Assembly (NCBI GenBank): GCA_030606845.1
Contig: JAUWFP010000106.1
Coordinates: 1-7,148, forward strand
Source: Anaerolineales bacterium
GTDB taxonomy: Bacteria; Chloroflexota; Anaerolineae; Anaerolineales; E44-bin32
Length of the DNA: 7,148 bases
Direction: 5' to 3'
The notes under the pieces are model-generated. The model worked only from the letters and a program-made list of their open reading frames with translations, ran no database searches and was not told where the DNA came from. Each line of letters begins with the position of its first letter. Position 1 is the first letter of the stretch. Shown here in pieces: positions 1 through 6,222 of this stretch. The translations under genes and the position numbers were made by a program.

Positions 1-63
1 GAACATAGGGAACAACCCGGGCAGACCGAACACAAGGAACAAACAGAGCAAAACGAACAAAAC
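1..63. repeat. Degenerate 9-bp tandem repeat inside infB
   Basis: Seven consecutive 9-nt units begin at 1, 10, 19, 28, 37, 46 and 55, with a rough consensus GAACAAAAC; the last units (GAACAAACA, GAGCAAAAC, GAACAAAAC) are nearly identical. The period is a multiple of three, so both strands stay in frame. On the infB strand the units read as x-Leu-Phe triplets (VLF, VLL, CLF, LVF). On the plus strand they read as Glu-Gln-x triplets (EHR, EQP, EHK, EQT, EQN). The array may continue beyond the left edge. Confidence 0.7.
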
Positions 64-405
64 AGTGAGGATGATGGGGATAAACAGGAAGTGCCAGATG
101 CATCGTCTGAGACTACCTTCGAAACCGGTGAAACCTATCAGGTAAAACAACTGTCTCCAGAGCGGCAGCTCGCCCGCTTCTTCAAGATCGTCTTCTTCTG
201 CAGCAAGATGTTCCGCTTCAAAACCGAACTCAGCGATCACGATCGCCGCCGTATCGAAATCTACTTGCTGGTTGATATTCGCCATCACACCATTCGCCAT
301 CAACTGCTTGATGACTTCGATTGGGCTGACATCAATCATTTCAGCCAGATCACGCACTGTAACTGTTGATGGGATTTCTACGGTCTTTACGCCATTCTCG
401 CTCAT
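1..405 (-). CDS. infB: Translation initiation factor IF-2, N-terminal part (runs off left edge)
   Basis: IF-2 is the GTPase that brings initiator fMet-tRNA to the 30S subunit and promotes subunit joining. The frame starts at ATG 405-403, preceded by a strong Shine-Dalgarno (GGAGGTG, 4 nt before ATG). Residues 10-60 match the IF-2 N-terminal fold (IPSTVTVRDLAEMIDVSP, then VIKQLMANGVMANINQ), followed by an acidic stretch and ELPLWRQL at about 79-86. It sits in the usual place, downstream of nusA and ylxR. The G domain is not in the window. The oddity is that after about residue 88 the frame stays open but becomes hydrophobic (residues 102-135 resemble a membrane helix), where a hydrophilic linker and then the G-domain P-loop would be expected. 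The same DNA read on the plus strand is hydrophilic and rich in Glu and Gln. A local inversion, an assembly join or an unusual insertion are all possible. The identity of the first ~88 codons is secure; the rest is doubtful. Confidence 0.82.
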   Translation of the reverse strand, partial: MSENGVKTVEIPSTVTVRDLAEMIDVSPIEVIKQLMANGVMANINQQVDFDTAAIVIAEFGFEAEHLAAEEDDLEEAGELPLWRQLFYLIGFTGFEGSLRRCIWHFLFIPIILTVLFVLLCLFLVFGLPGLFPMF

Positions 406-504
406 ATAGCACCTCCGGGTCGAGCACTCCGGCAGCACCGAGCGAGTTGGCCGGGGGAATTACAGGTGTTTCTGTGGTTCGGCCATACCGTGCTCGGCGC
501 GGAC

Positions 505-520
505 AGCGAAAGCTTTCGCT
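505..520. other. Perfect 16-bp palindrome right after the ylxR stop
   Basis: AGCGAAAGCTTTCGCT is its own reverse complement and touches the ylxR stop codon (521-523). It has no spare loop and no T run, so it does not look like a standard intrinsic terminator. It lies in the 115-nt gap before infB. The same gap can form two nested helices (421-427 with 490-496, and 448-453 with 480-485). It could be an RNA processing or stability element, or a protein site; the function is unknown. Confidence 0.5.
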
Positions 521-817
521 TCAGCCATTCTGCTCGTCTGTCAGACTGTTCATGTACGCTTCTAACTCCTGGTGAGCCTCGTCCGTTAATTCTACTTTTA
601 GTGCTCGGGGTAAGGATCCTTGCAGAGCCTTCTCCCAGCATGATCGCAGATCATGCACGTAGGCTCCTCGCCCGGGAGCTTTTCCTGTCAGGTCGATTCT
701 TACGCCATCTTGCCCGTGTACAACACGTATCAAGGACCGTTTCGCTAAGATCTGCCGGCAGCCAACACACGTCCGTTGGGGTTCATGCTTTCGCCGCCGC
801 GATCTACGTGGTGACAT
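521..817 (-). CDS. ylxR: YlxR/RnpM family RNA-binding protein (DUF448)
   Basis: A small basic protein of 98 residues, the usual size for the YlxR (DUF448) family. In Bacillus subtilis this protein, renamed RnpM, binds the RNase P RNA and modulates RNase P activity. The signature is plain: RTCVGCR at residues 15-21 with Cys17 and Cys20, then a basic segment, then GRGAYVH at 49-55 and Cys60. The first ten residues are Arg-rich, which fits RNA binding. The start ATG at 817-815 has a GAAGGT Shine-Dalgarno 6 nt upstream. The gene follows nusA by 40 nt and precedes infB by 115 nt, the classical nusA-ylxR-infB order, so it should be co-transcribed from the nusA promoter. The L7Ae-like gene ylxQ, which often lies between ylxR and infB in Firmicutes, is not here. 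Confidence 0.93.
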   Translation of the reverse strand: MSPRRSRRRKHEPQRTCVGCRQILAKRSLIRVVHGQDGVRIDLTGKAPGRGAYVHDLRSCWEKALQGSLPRALKVELTDEAHQELEAYMNSLTDEQNG

Positions 818-857
818 TCATCGACCTTCGCATTGCCCACCTGAAATCAATAGTGTT

Positions 858-2735
858 CTAATAATCCCCTTTATCCCATGCATCCTCGTCGCGCTTCCTG
901 CGCCTGCGCACGACTACCTCACCAAGCTCCGGATCAAATTCCATGATCCGTGATTGTTCCTTGCGGCGCTGCTTCTGCTCGGCGGAGTCCGGCGCAAACT
1001 CATCCTCGCTTACCTCGGGGATTTTTATCGACTCCCCGAGTTTCTCGGCCAACTCTTCGACGGCATCCGCGACAATCTCTTCCACTTCCGCTTCAGCCTC
1101 ACCCTCGACAACTGGAGCTTCAGCTTCTGTGGCGACTTCCACTTCGGAAGCCTCTTCGGTTTCAAGGACAGCTGCGGGCTCTCCTTCAACTTCCTCTGCA
1201 ACTACTTCTTCTGCGACATCTTCTATCTCTACAACCGGCTCGGGGTACGCGTAAGAATTGAGGGTTTCAGCGATCTCTATCATCGCCTTTGGTCCAATGC
1301 CCGGCAATCCTAAGATGGCATCTGCTTCCATCCCCAATTTCTGTAGTACCTGCCCTGCTGTCTTGTAGCCTGCTTCGACGAGCAGGTTTTGCACTCGTGT
1401 TGATAGTTCAACCTCAGTGAGCTCAACTTCAAAGGCTGTCTCCGGGAATGATGCTCGCACTTCGGCTAGCTTCTCGAGTTCAAGTTGCCTGCGGGCGTCC
1501 CGGCGCGACTCGATCTCTCTCTGCACCCGGTCAACGAAAGAAGTTAACGTCTGGTATTCCTCAGGTGTGATCGGACGCCCCTCTTCCTTCTTGGTTAGAA
1601 TCGCCTCGACCTGCAATACGGTCTCAGCTTGCTCTTCGGCCACATCGGCGAAGGATGAATCCGTAGTGAGAATCATCAAAGACTCAACTGCAGTCTCCGG
1701 CAAACTCTTGATATCAATGCGCCAGCCGGTCAGCTTTGCGCCCAAGCGAGCATTCACGCCGGCGCGTCCGATCGCCAAGCTGAGTTGATCCTCCGGAACG
1801 ACGACGATCGCCGTTTTTCCTCGATCAACTTCCTCACTGAGATACACGCCGGAAACGCGGGCTGGCGCGAGTGCCTTAGCCACAAAAGTGGCGGTGTCTG
1901 GATGCCACTCGATCACATCGATCTTTTCATCGCTCAGATCACGTACGATGGATTGGATGCGCACTCCGCGCATTCCGACACATGCGCCGACAGGGTCCAC
2001 ACCCTCGCGAAGCGCAGCTACGGCAACCTTCGCACGCTTTCCAGCCTCGCGGGCGATAGATTTAATCTCCACCAAACCCTGATTAATTTCTGGGACTTCC
2101 ATCTCCAGCAGCCGCCGCAGCATGTGCGGGTGGGTGCGGGAGACAACGATTACTGGTCCACGCGGTGACCTGCGCACCTCAAGAACATAGGTGCGAATGC
2201 GGTCACGTACACGGAAATGTTCGCCGGGGATTTGCTGATTGCGCGGCAGAATCGCCTCCGCTCGCCCCAGGCCAACCGTCACGGACTGCGGTGTGACCGA
2301 GTGCACGGTACCGTGCACGAGGTCACCCTCACGCTCGACATACTCCTCGTACTGTGCCTCCCGCTCAGCCTCACGCAGACGCTGCAGAATCACCTGCTTC
2401 GCCGTTTGGGCTGCGACACGGCCGAAGTCTTTTGGCGTGGATTCGACCATCACCATATCGCCGAGCTCTGCTTCCGGGTTGAAATTCTTGGCAATCTCGA
2501 GGACGACTTCGGTCTGTTCGTTCTCGACGTCCTCGACAGCTTCCTTCTCTACGAAGATTTCGACGCCGCCGCTTTCGGGCAAAATCTTGACCTCGACGTT
2601 TTGTGCGCTGGAGGCGTTGACCGACCGCCGATAGGCGGAAATCATCGCCGCTTCTAGCGCCTCCATCACCGTCTCCGGTGGAAGGCTGAAGCGCTCGGTT
2701 ATTTCATTGAATGCTAGTGCAAACTCACTCTTCAT
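858..2735 (-). CDS. nusA: Transcription termination/antitermination factor NusA
   Basis: NusA binds RNA polymerase and nascent RNA and controls pausing, termination and antitermination. The 625-residue product has the full bacterial order: an N-terminal polymerase-binding domain (about 1-125, starting MKSEFALAFNEITERFSLPP), an S1 domain (about 133-200), KH1 (about 230-285, with GMRG at 254-257) and KH2 (about 305-345, with AIGRAGVNARLG at 321-332). After KH2 come a charged, probably coiled segment (about 395-425) and a helix-hairpin-helix motif (LPGIGPK, 477-483). The tail is unusual: about 60 residues of Glu/Val/Ala-rich acidic sequence (about 500-560), then a basic patch RRRRKR near 610-615. 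The protein is clearly longer than E. coli NusA (495 residues). The start ATG has an AAGGA Shine-Dalgarno. The gene appears to head the operon; no rimP lies upstream. A promoter and leader hairpin precede it. Confidence 0.97.
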   Translation of the reverse strand: MKSEFALAFNEITERFSLPPETVMEALEAAMISAYRRSVNASSAQNVEVKILPESGGVEIFVEKEAVEDVENEQTEVVLEIAKNFNPEAELGDMVMVESTPKDFGRVAAQTAKQVILQRLREAEREAQYEEYVEREGDLVHGTVHSVTPQSVTVGLGRAEAILPRNQQIPGEHFRVRDRIRTYVLEVRRSPRGPVIVVSRTHPHMLRRLLEMEVPEINQGLVEIKSIAREAGKRAKVAVAALREGVDPVGACVGMRGVRIQSIVRDLSDEKIDVIEWHPDTATFVAKALAPARVSGVYLSEEVDRGKTAIVVVPEDQLSLAIGRAGVNARLGAKLTGWRIDIKSLPETAVESLMILTTDSSFADVAEEQAETVLQVEAILTKKEEGRPITPEEYQTLTSFVDRVQREIESRRDARRQLELEKLAEVRASFPETAFEVELTEVELSTRVQNLLVEAGYKTAGQVLQKLGMEADAILGLPGIGPKAMIEIAETLNSYAYPEPVVEIEDVAEEVVAEEVEGEPAAVLETEEASEVEVATEAEAPVVEGEAEAEVEEIVADAVEELAEKLGESIKIPEVSEDEFAPDSAEQKQRRKEQSRIMEFDPELGEVVVRRRRKRDEDAWDKGDY

Positions 2736-2781
2736 TTCTCTTCTTTCCTTGGTGGCTGTTCTAAGGCTATGTTATACGCAG

Positions 2782-2804
2782 AAAAGTGGGGGAAACCCAC
2801 TTTC
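2782..2804 (-). promoter_or_regulatory. Hairpin in the nusA leader RNA
   Basis: In the predicted 5' untranslated RNA of nusA, AAAGTGGG (complement of 2796-2803) pairs with CCCACTTT (complement of 2783-2790) around a 5-nt loop. That gives 8 bp, with a possible ninth G-U pair. It is about 47 nt upstream of the start codon and about 30 nt after the predicted transcription start. No U run follows, so a simple attenuator is not evident. It may stabilise the message or be a site for control of the operon; this is inference. Confidence 0.45.
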
Positions 2805-2839
2805 CAGAACCACCGCTCTCTCAAAAGTCGTACCCACAG

Positions 2840-2868
2840 ATTTTAGCACATGCGGGAGGGAGGAGCAA
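2840..2868 (-). promoter_or_regulatory. Sigma70-type promoter for the nusA operon
   Basis: On the minus strand TTGCTC (complement of 2863-2868) is followed after exactly 17 nt by TAAAAT (complement of 2840-2845). A TG dinucleotide just ahead of the hexamer (TGCTAAAAT) makes it an extended -10. Transcription should start near 2833, leaving a leader of about 98 nt before the nusA ATG. This is the best promoter-like sequence upstream of nusA and fits nusA being the first gene of the operon. Confidence 0.65.
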
Positions 2869-2876
2869 GAGTACGC

Positions 2877-2916
2877 AAAAAGAAATTGTCTTTTTTGAAT
2901 GTCAGGCAACATTGAA
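2877..2916 (-). terminator. Weak terminator-like structure after the HTH-TPR regulator gene
   Basis: Downstream of the regulator stop codon (2956-2954) the minus strand holds two small hairpins. The first is an 8-bp stem with one mismatch (2909-2916 with 2895-2902). The second is an A/T-rich stem of 7 bp (AAAAAGA with TCTTTTT) ending in a T run at 2881-2877. The T run is part of the stem, so this is not a textbook intrinsic terminator. It does lie between the regulator gene and the nusA promoter, where a boundary is expected. Confidence 0.3.
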
Positions 2917-2953
2917 GGTGGGTAAAAAGCAATTGGATTTATTAATCAAGGTC

Positions 2954-4552
2954 TTATTCACTGAGTAGGTCCGTTAGGATTTCATCATTAAAGGGATCCT
3001 GACCTCGCGTTAGAGTCTCAATCCAAACCTGCCGTGAAGGTGCAAGCTGGGCGAACCCATCTGCATCATTCTCGATGAGATATTCCAAGAACATTTGGAG
3101 ATCTTCGATAGCTTCTTCAGTCCGACCGAGCAAAGCCAGGGCTATTCCGCGGTTGCCTCTCCTCCTTCCCGAAGGGTCTGATGTGATAGCCTTGTCACAA
3201 TGCGCGATCGCCTCCTGTGGATTCTCGACCAGACTGTAATACCTGCATAGTGCATCCTGGATATACACCGCTTCCGGATCGAGGTCCTCTGCTTGTTCGA
3301 GCATATCCAGAGTTTCACCAATACTGGAGGGGTCTTGCCATAATATTGTTAATGCCAAATGGTATTTAGCTATGGCGAAACTCGGATCGGCGCGTGCTGC
3401 TTCACGGAAGTCTTTCTCAGCACGGAATAAATCGCCGTCTGCCGATCGCTCAAGATAGGCTATCCCTCGATTGTTCAACGCTTGGACAAGGTTCGGACGA
3501 AGAACGATCGCCTCTGTATAGTAGGCGATCACCTTACCAACATCTGGTGTTTCCTTCCTGCTTTCGATCATGGCGAGAAATTGGTATACCGTAGCGGCAT
3601 TCCCGGGATACTCCGGCAGGTCTTCCAACGTCCTCAGGAAAACCGCTTCAGCCTGCTCCTCACGACCAGACCAGTAGTGAGCCTGTCCAAGGACATATAG
3701 CGCTATCCACTGCACTTCATTTGGGAGATCAGTGTTTACTGTGGCACTCAACTCTTCCGCCGATATAAAATTCCAGCGCCGTTCGAGACTGCCTACTCGA
3801 TTATCGGCAGAAGGACTCGTTACAAATGCGATCACTCTTCCACTGTCGTACTCACCCCACACCACGATATCGGCGCCAAGCTCCCTGCCGATTTCAATTG
3901 CTCTCACCTCATCCGTAACGATCTCTGATATCTTTTTTACACTGACATTTCCAATTTCTGCATTTTCAAATTCCTTATACAACGCTTCCTCGATCCTGCT
4001 CGCGATGTTATATCCAACCTGCCCGCCGCCGTAATTTTCGAACTCGCTCACGATCACGAGTGTGTCGCTCACTTCTGAATCGTAGCGCCTGGTGAGATTA
4101 AAAAGGCCGGTTGATTCACTCCACACACCACTCACACCCAGAGTCACGATAGTCAGTATTAATCCTGCAGATACAGCTGTGATCCACTTTGCTTTCCTAC
4201 CATCCAGGATCTTCCTGAACCAGCCCTTTTCCTTTCCAGTGCCCGGAGGTCGTGATTGTTCTCTGCCTACTCGCGGCTCGAAATCTTCTTCCGTTCCAAA
4301 TTCACCATTGATGCCCCGATCAGGAGAAAAACCGGCGGTGATAAACAACTGATCGCGCTCTTCCGGTTCCAAGCGAAGAGCGTCGGCAAGTCTGACCACA
4401 TCTTCCCTATGACGCGGTCGCTGTGTTTCTCCCTCGCGCCACCTGAAGATCGTTTGCCTACTTATGCCCAACCGACGAGCTAATTCGGCGTCACTAATGC
4501 CGGCTCGCTCGGCGAACATCGATAGCAATTCAGAAAATGATCCCATGGTCAT
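2954..4552 (-). CDS. Membrane-anchored XRE-HTH regulator with TolB-like and TPR domains
   Basis: A predicted 532-residue single-component regulator. Residues 6-75 are an XRE-type helix-turn-helix (LARRLGISRQTIFRWREGE, recognition helix about 31-41). A linker with a basic end (RKILDGRKAK) leads to one transmembrane helix at about 123-144. By the positive-inside rule the HTH is cytoplasmic and the rest lies outside. Residues about 165-242 (LVIVSEFENYGGG, later EIGRELGADIVVWGEY) resemble the TolB-N-like fold found with TPRs in other signalling proteins. About 287-487 is a series of TPR-like helices (e.g. VQALNNRGIAYLERSADG, EAIAHCDKAITSDP). The topology recalls CadC/ToxR, with a different HTH type. 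I chose the ATG at 4552-4550, with GGTGA 4 nt upstream. An in-frame ATG at 4651 would add 33 residues unlike an XRE N-terminus and run through the inverted repeat at 4572-4594. ATG 4546 is also possible. Target and signal are unknown; the divergent lipoprotein gene is the obvious candidate target. Confidence 0.85.
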   Translation of the reverse strand: MTMGSFSELLSMFAERAGISDAELARRLGISRQTIFRWREGETQRPRHREDVVRLADALRLEPEERDQLFITAGFSPDRGINGEFGTEEDFEPRVGREQSRPPGTGKEKGWFRKILDGRKAKWITAVSAGLILTIVTLGVSGVWSESTGLFNLTRRYDSEVSDTLVIVSEFENYGGGQVGYNIASRIEEALYKEFENAEIGNVSVKKISEIVTDEVRAIEIGRELGADIVVWGEYDSGRVIAFVTSPSADNRVGSLERRWNFISAEELSATVNTDLPNEVQWIALYVLGQAHYWSGREEQAEAVFLRTLEDLPEYPGNAATVYQFLAMIESRKETPDVGKVIAYYTEAIVLRPNLVQALNNRGIAYLERSADGDLFRAEKDFREAARADPSFAIAKYHLALTILWQDPSSIGETLDMLEQAEDLDPEAVYIQDALCRYYSLVENPQEAIAHCDKAITSDPSGRRRGNRGIALALLGRTEEAIEDLQMFLEYLIENDADGFAQLAPSRQVWIETLTRGQDPFNDEILTDLLSE

Positions 4553-4571
4553 CCCATCACCGGTTGCACGC

Positions 4572-4594
4572 TGTGTTGCACCCAATGTAACACA
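4572..4594. promoter_or_regulatory. Inverted repeat, likely operator between divergent genes
   Basis: Arms TGTGTTGCA (4572-4580) and TGTAACACA (4586-4594) are reverse complements at 8 of 9 positions, separated by the 5-nt spacer CCCAA. A further partial copy, GTTGCAC at 4563-4569, repeats the GTTGCAC at 4575-4581 twelve bases away. The dyad is 20 nt upstream of the regulator start codon and just upstream of the candidate -35 of the lipoprotein gene, so a bound dimer could affect both. An XRE-type HTH protein is encoded next door; that it binds here is inference. Confidence 0.55.
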
Positions 4595-4602
4595 ACTGAT
4601 GC

Positions 4603-4630
4603 TTGAAGTGTACCGGCTCCGAGAAAGAAT
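4603..4630 (+). promoter_or_regulatory. Possible promoter of the VWA lipoprotein gene
   Basis: TTGAAG (4603-4608) is followed after 16 nt by AAGAAT (4625-4630), which matches the -10 consensus at only 4 of 6 positions. The -35 is good, the -10 weak and the spacer slightly short. That would suit a promoter needing an activator or subject to control from the adjacent inverted repeat. No better pair was seen before the Shine-Dalgarno at 4661-4668. Confidence 0.35.
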
Positions 4631-4672
4631 AGAAACAGGTAATTCGGCCACATATCAGTCAAGGAGGTTTCA

Positions 4673-6169
4673 ATGTTCAAGCGAATATCCCAACCCAGTC
4701 TGCTCCTGGCGATCATCCTGGTCGCAGCCCTCATAAGTGGCTGTGGCGCCGCGACGGATGCTTCCAAATCCATAAGCCGCGGAGCTATCAACCGAGGGGT
4801 CATCGTCCAAGCAGAATCTGTACGCGTCAACGAATATCTTAACTACTATGAGCAGCGATTCCCCGAGCCCGTCAATCAGCCCTTAGGCTTGGACTTACGC
4901 CTCGGGAATACACACCTACCTACTGCCGGTGGAGAGATCTGGCTGCAGATCGGTCTTCAAGCGCAGCATGCGGAGCCGGAGAGCAGAACACCGTTGAATC
5001 TCGCCCTCGTGCTCGATAGCAGCGGCTCAATGAGTTCATCTGACAAGATGCCTTACCTCAAACAATCCCTGATGGTTTTTCTGGGCTCTCTCCACCCCGA
5101 TGACATTGTCGCCATCGTAGCTTACAGCGGTGATGCGCGGTTAATCCGTCCAGCCCAGAATGTGGGCAGTGGAGATTGGATACGCCAAACCGTTGAGAAA
5201 TTGCACCCCGGTGGGTCCACAAATCTCCACGCAGGCCTGATGCTCGGTCTGGAGCAGGTGGACGAGAACTTCGATATCCGCTTCAGTAACCGGGTCATCC
5301 TGCTCACCGACGGGATCGCCAATGAAGGGGTCACGAACGCCGACCGCATCGCTGCCGATGCCCTGGCCTACAATAATCAGGGAATCCACCTATCCACCAT
5401 CGGCCTCGGCTATGACCTGAACGATCATTTGCTTAGCACACTGGCGCGGCAGGGAAAGGGTGCCTACCACTTCGTCGACTCCGCGCAAGAGATGGAGAAG
5501 GTTTTCATGCAAGAAGTTGAGGGCTTGGTAGAGAAGGTCGCAGCGGACGTTCGGGTGAGCATCCGCCCGACAAGTGGGGTTGAACTGGTTTCCGTCACCG
5601 GGTTTGATGGTCACATCCCTGCCGATGGCGCCCAGGTTCTGCTCCAGGATATGGGTGCTGGAGACAGCCAGGTTATCATGGTGCGGCTTGATGGCCACTC
5701 CGGCTCGATGGGTTCTATGACCATCGCTGAGGTCACACTTCAGTACATGGACGTCTTCGCACAAAAACCGCGGGAGATCTACGAAACGCTTACCATGCGC
5801 GTCCTCGAAGATGGGCATTATAACCCCCTCGAAGACATTGAGGTCTGCCGCAATGCAACAATCGTAAAATCTGCAGAAGCGCTCAAGACCATCAGCGATC
5901 TCGTGGATAGCGGGCGGTTCTTGGATGCCTGGCAGCTTGCATATGACATCGAAGCAGAATTGCGACGTGTTTCTTCGGTTACAGGCGATGCTCAAATGGT
6001 GCAGGACGCAGATCTATTTCAGCGCTATCTCATAACGCTCGTAAGCTATCTCGGCTACGACCCGTCCGAAGCTCAACCCACACCTCTCCCTCTGGGTGAG
6101 CAGCCCCAACGTTGGGGAGCAACACCGATTCCTTCGATGGAGGACCTCCCAACCATTGAAGTCCAGTGA
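4673..6169 (+). CDS. Secreted lipoprotein with von Willebrand factor A domain
   Basis: A 498-residue exported protein. It has a lipoprotein signal peptide: basic MFKR, hydrophobic core 9-20, lipobox ISGC with Cys24 as the lipidated residue. Residues about 50-65 (VRVNEYLNYYEQRFPEP) resemble the segment that precedes the VWA domain in YfbK-like proteins. The VWA domain spans about 107-290 and its metal site is complete: DSSGS with Asp115, Ser117 and Ser119, Thr183 in GGSTNL, and Asp213 in LLTDG. A beta-rich region follows (about 292-375), then a helical one (about 385-460) and a Pro-rich tail. The start ATG has an ideal AAGGAGGT 4 nt upstream. VWA domains with this site bind protein partners through a divalent metal. 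The gene is divergent from the HTH-TPR regulator and separated from it by 120 nt with an inverted repeat, which suggests co-regulation. The precise partner is unknown. Confidence 0.9.
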   Translation: MFKRISQPSLLLAIILVAALISGCGAATDASKSISRGAINRGVIVQAESVRVNEYLNYYEQRFPEPVNQPLGLDLRLGNTHLPTAGGEIWLQIGLQAQHAEPESRTPLNLALVLDSSGSMSSSDKMPYLKQSLMVFLGSLHPDDIVAIVAYSGDARLIRPAQNVGSGDWIRQTVEKLHPGGSTNLHAGLMLGLEQVDENFDIRFSNRVILLTDGIANEGVTNADRIAADALAYNNQGIHLSTIGLGYDLNDHLLSTLARQGKGAYHFVDSAQEMEKVFMQEVEGLVEKVAADVRVSIRPTSGVELVSVTGFDGHIPADGAQVLLQDMGAGDSQVIMVRLDGHSGSMGSMTIAEVTLQYMDVFAQKPREIYETLTMRVLEDGHYNPLEDIEVCRNATIVKSAEALKTISDLVDSGRFLDAWQLAYDIEAELRRVSSVTGDAQMVQDADLFQRYLITLVSYLGYDPSEAQPTPLPLGEQPQRWGATPIPSMEDLPTIEVQ

Positions 6170-6192
6170 ATATCGTCTGAGTCAACGACAAC

Positions 6193-6222
6193 AGGTGCGC
6201 CCTTCTTCGAGAGGGCGCACCT
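6193..6222 (+). terminator. Hairpin terminator after the VWA lipoprotein gene
   Basis: AGGTGCGCCCT (6193-6203) pairs perfectly with AGGGCGCACCT (6212-6222), an 11-bp GC-rich stem with the 8-nt loop TCTTCGAG, 23 nt after the stop codon. The downstream sequence (ATCATTTATAT) is A/T-rich but has no continuous T run, so termination may be incomplete or the hairpin may mainly protect the 3' end. Confidence 0.6.

Noticed and set aside
91..369. Plus-strand 92-residue frame opposite infB as a gene
   Set aside because: The right part is the exact codon-aligned antisense of a clear IF-2 N-terminus, and no Shine-Dalgarno precedes the ATG. The left part is kept only as evidence for a possible inversion.
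402..641. Minus-strand 79-residue frame between ylxR and infB
   Set aside because: It overlaps the end of ylxR in another frame, has an Arg/Ser/Pro-rich composition typical of shadows, and lies over the infB start signal.
943..1313. Three overlapping plus-strand frames opposite the nusA 3' half
   Set aside because: Their Ser/Thr- and Leu-rich composition comes from reading the acidic NusA tail backwards; no start signals.
1417..2657. Plus-strand frames of 123-146 residues opposite nusA
   Set aside because: nusA is complete and unmistakable on the minus strand; these are antisense shadows with no recognisable domain.
4553..4651. N-terminal extension of the HTH regulator to ATG 4651
   Set aside because: It would add 33 residues unlike any XRE start and would place the inverted repeat in coding sequence; ATG 4552 has a better-placed GGTGA.
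4549..4830. Minus-strand 93-residue frame across the divergent region
   Set aside because: It overlaps the signal peptide region of the lipoprotein gene, which has an ideal Shine-Dalgarno and lipobox on the plus strand.
5390..5995. Minus-strand 201-residue frame inside the VWA gene
   Set aside because: Antisense of a well-supported VWA lipoprotein; His/Cys-rich composition without a domain pattern.
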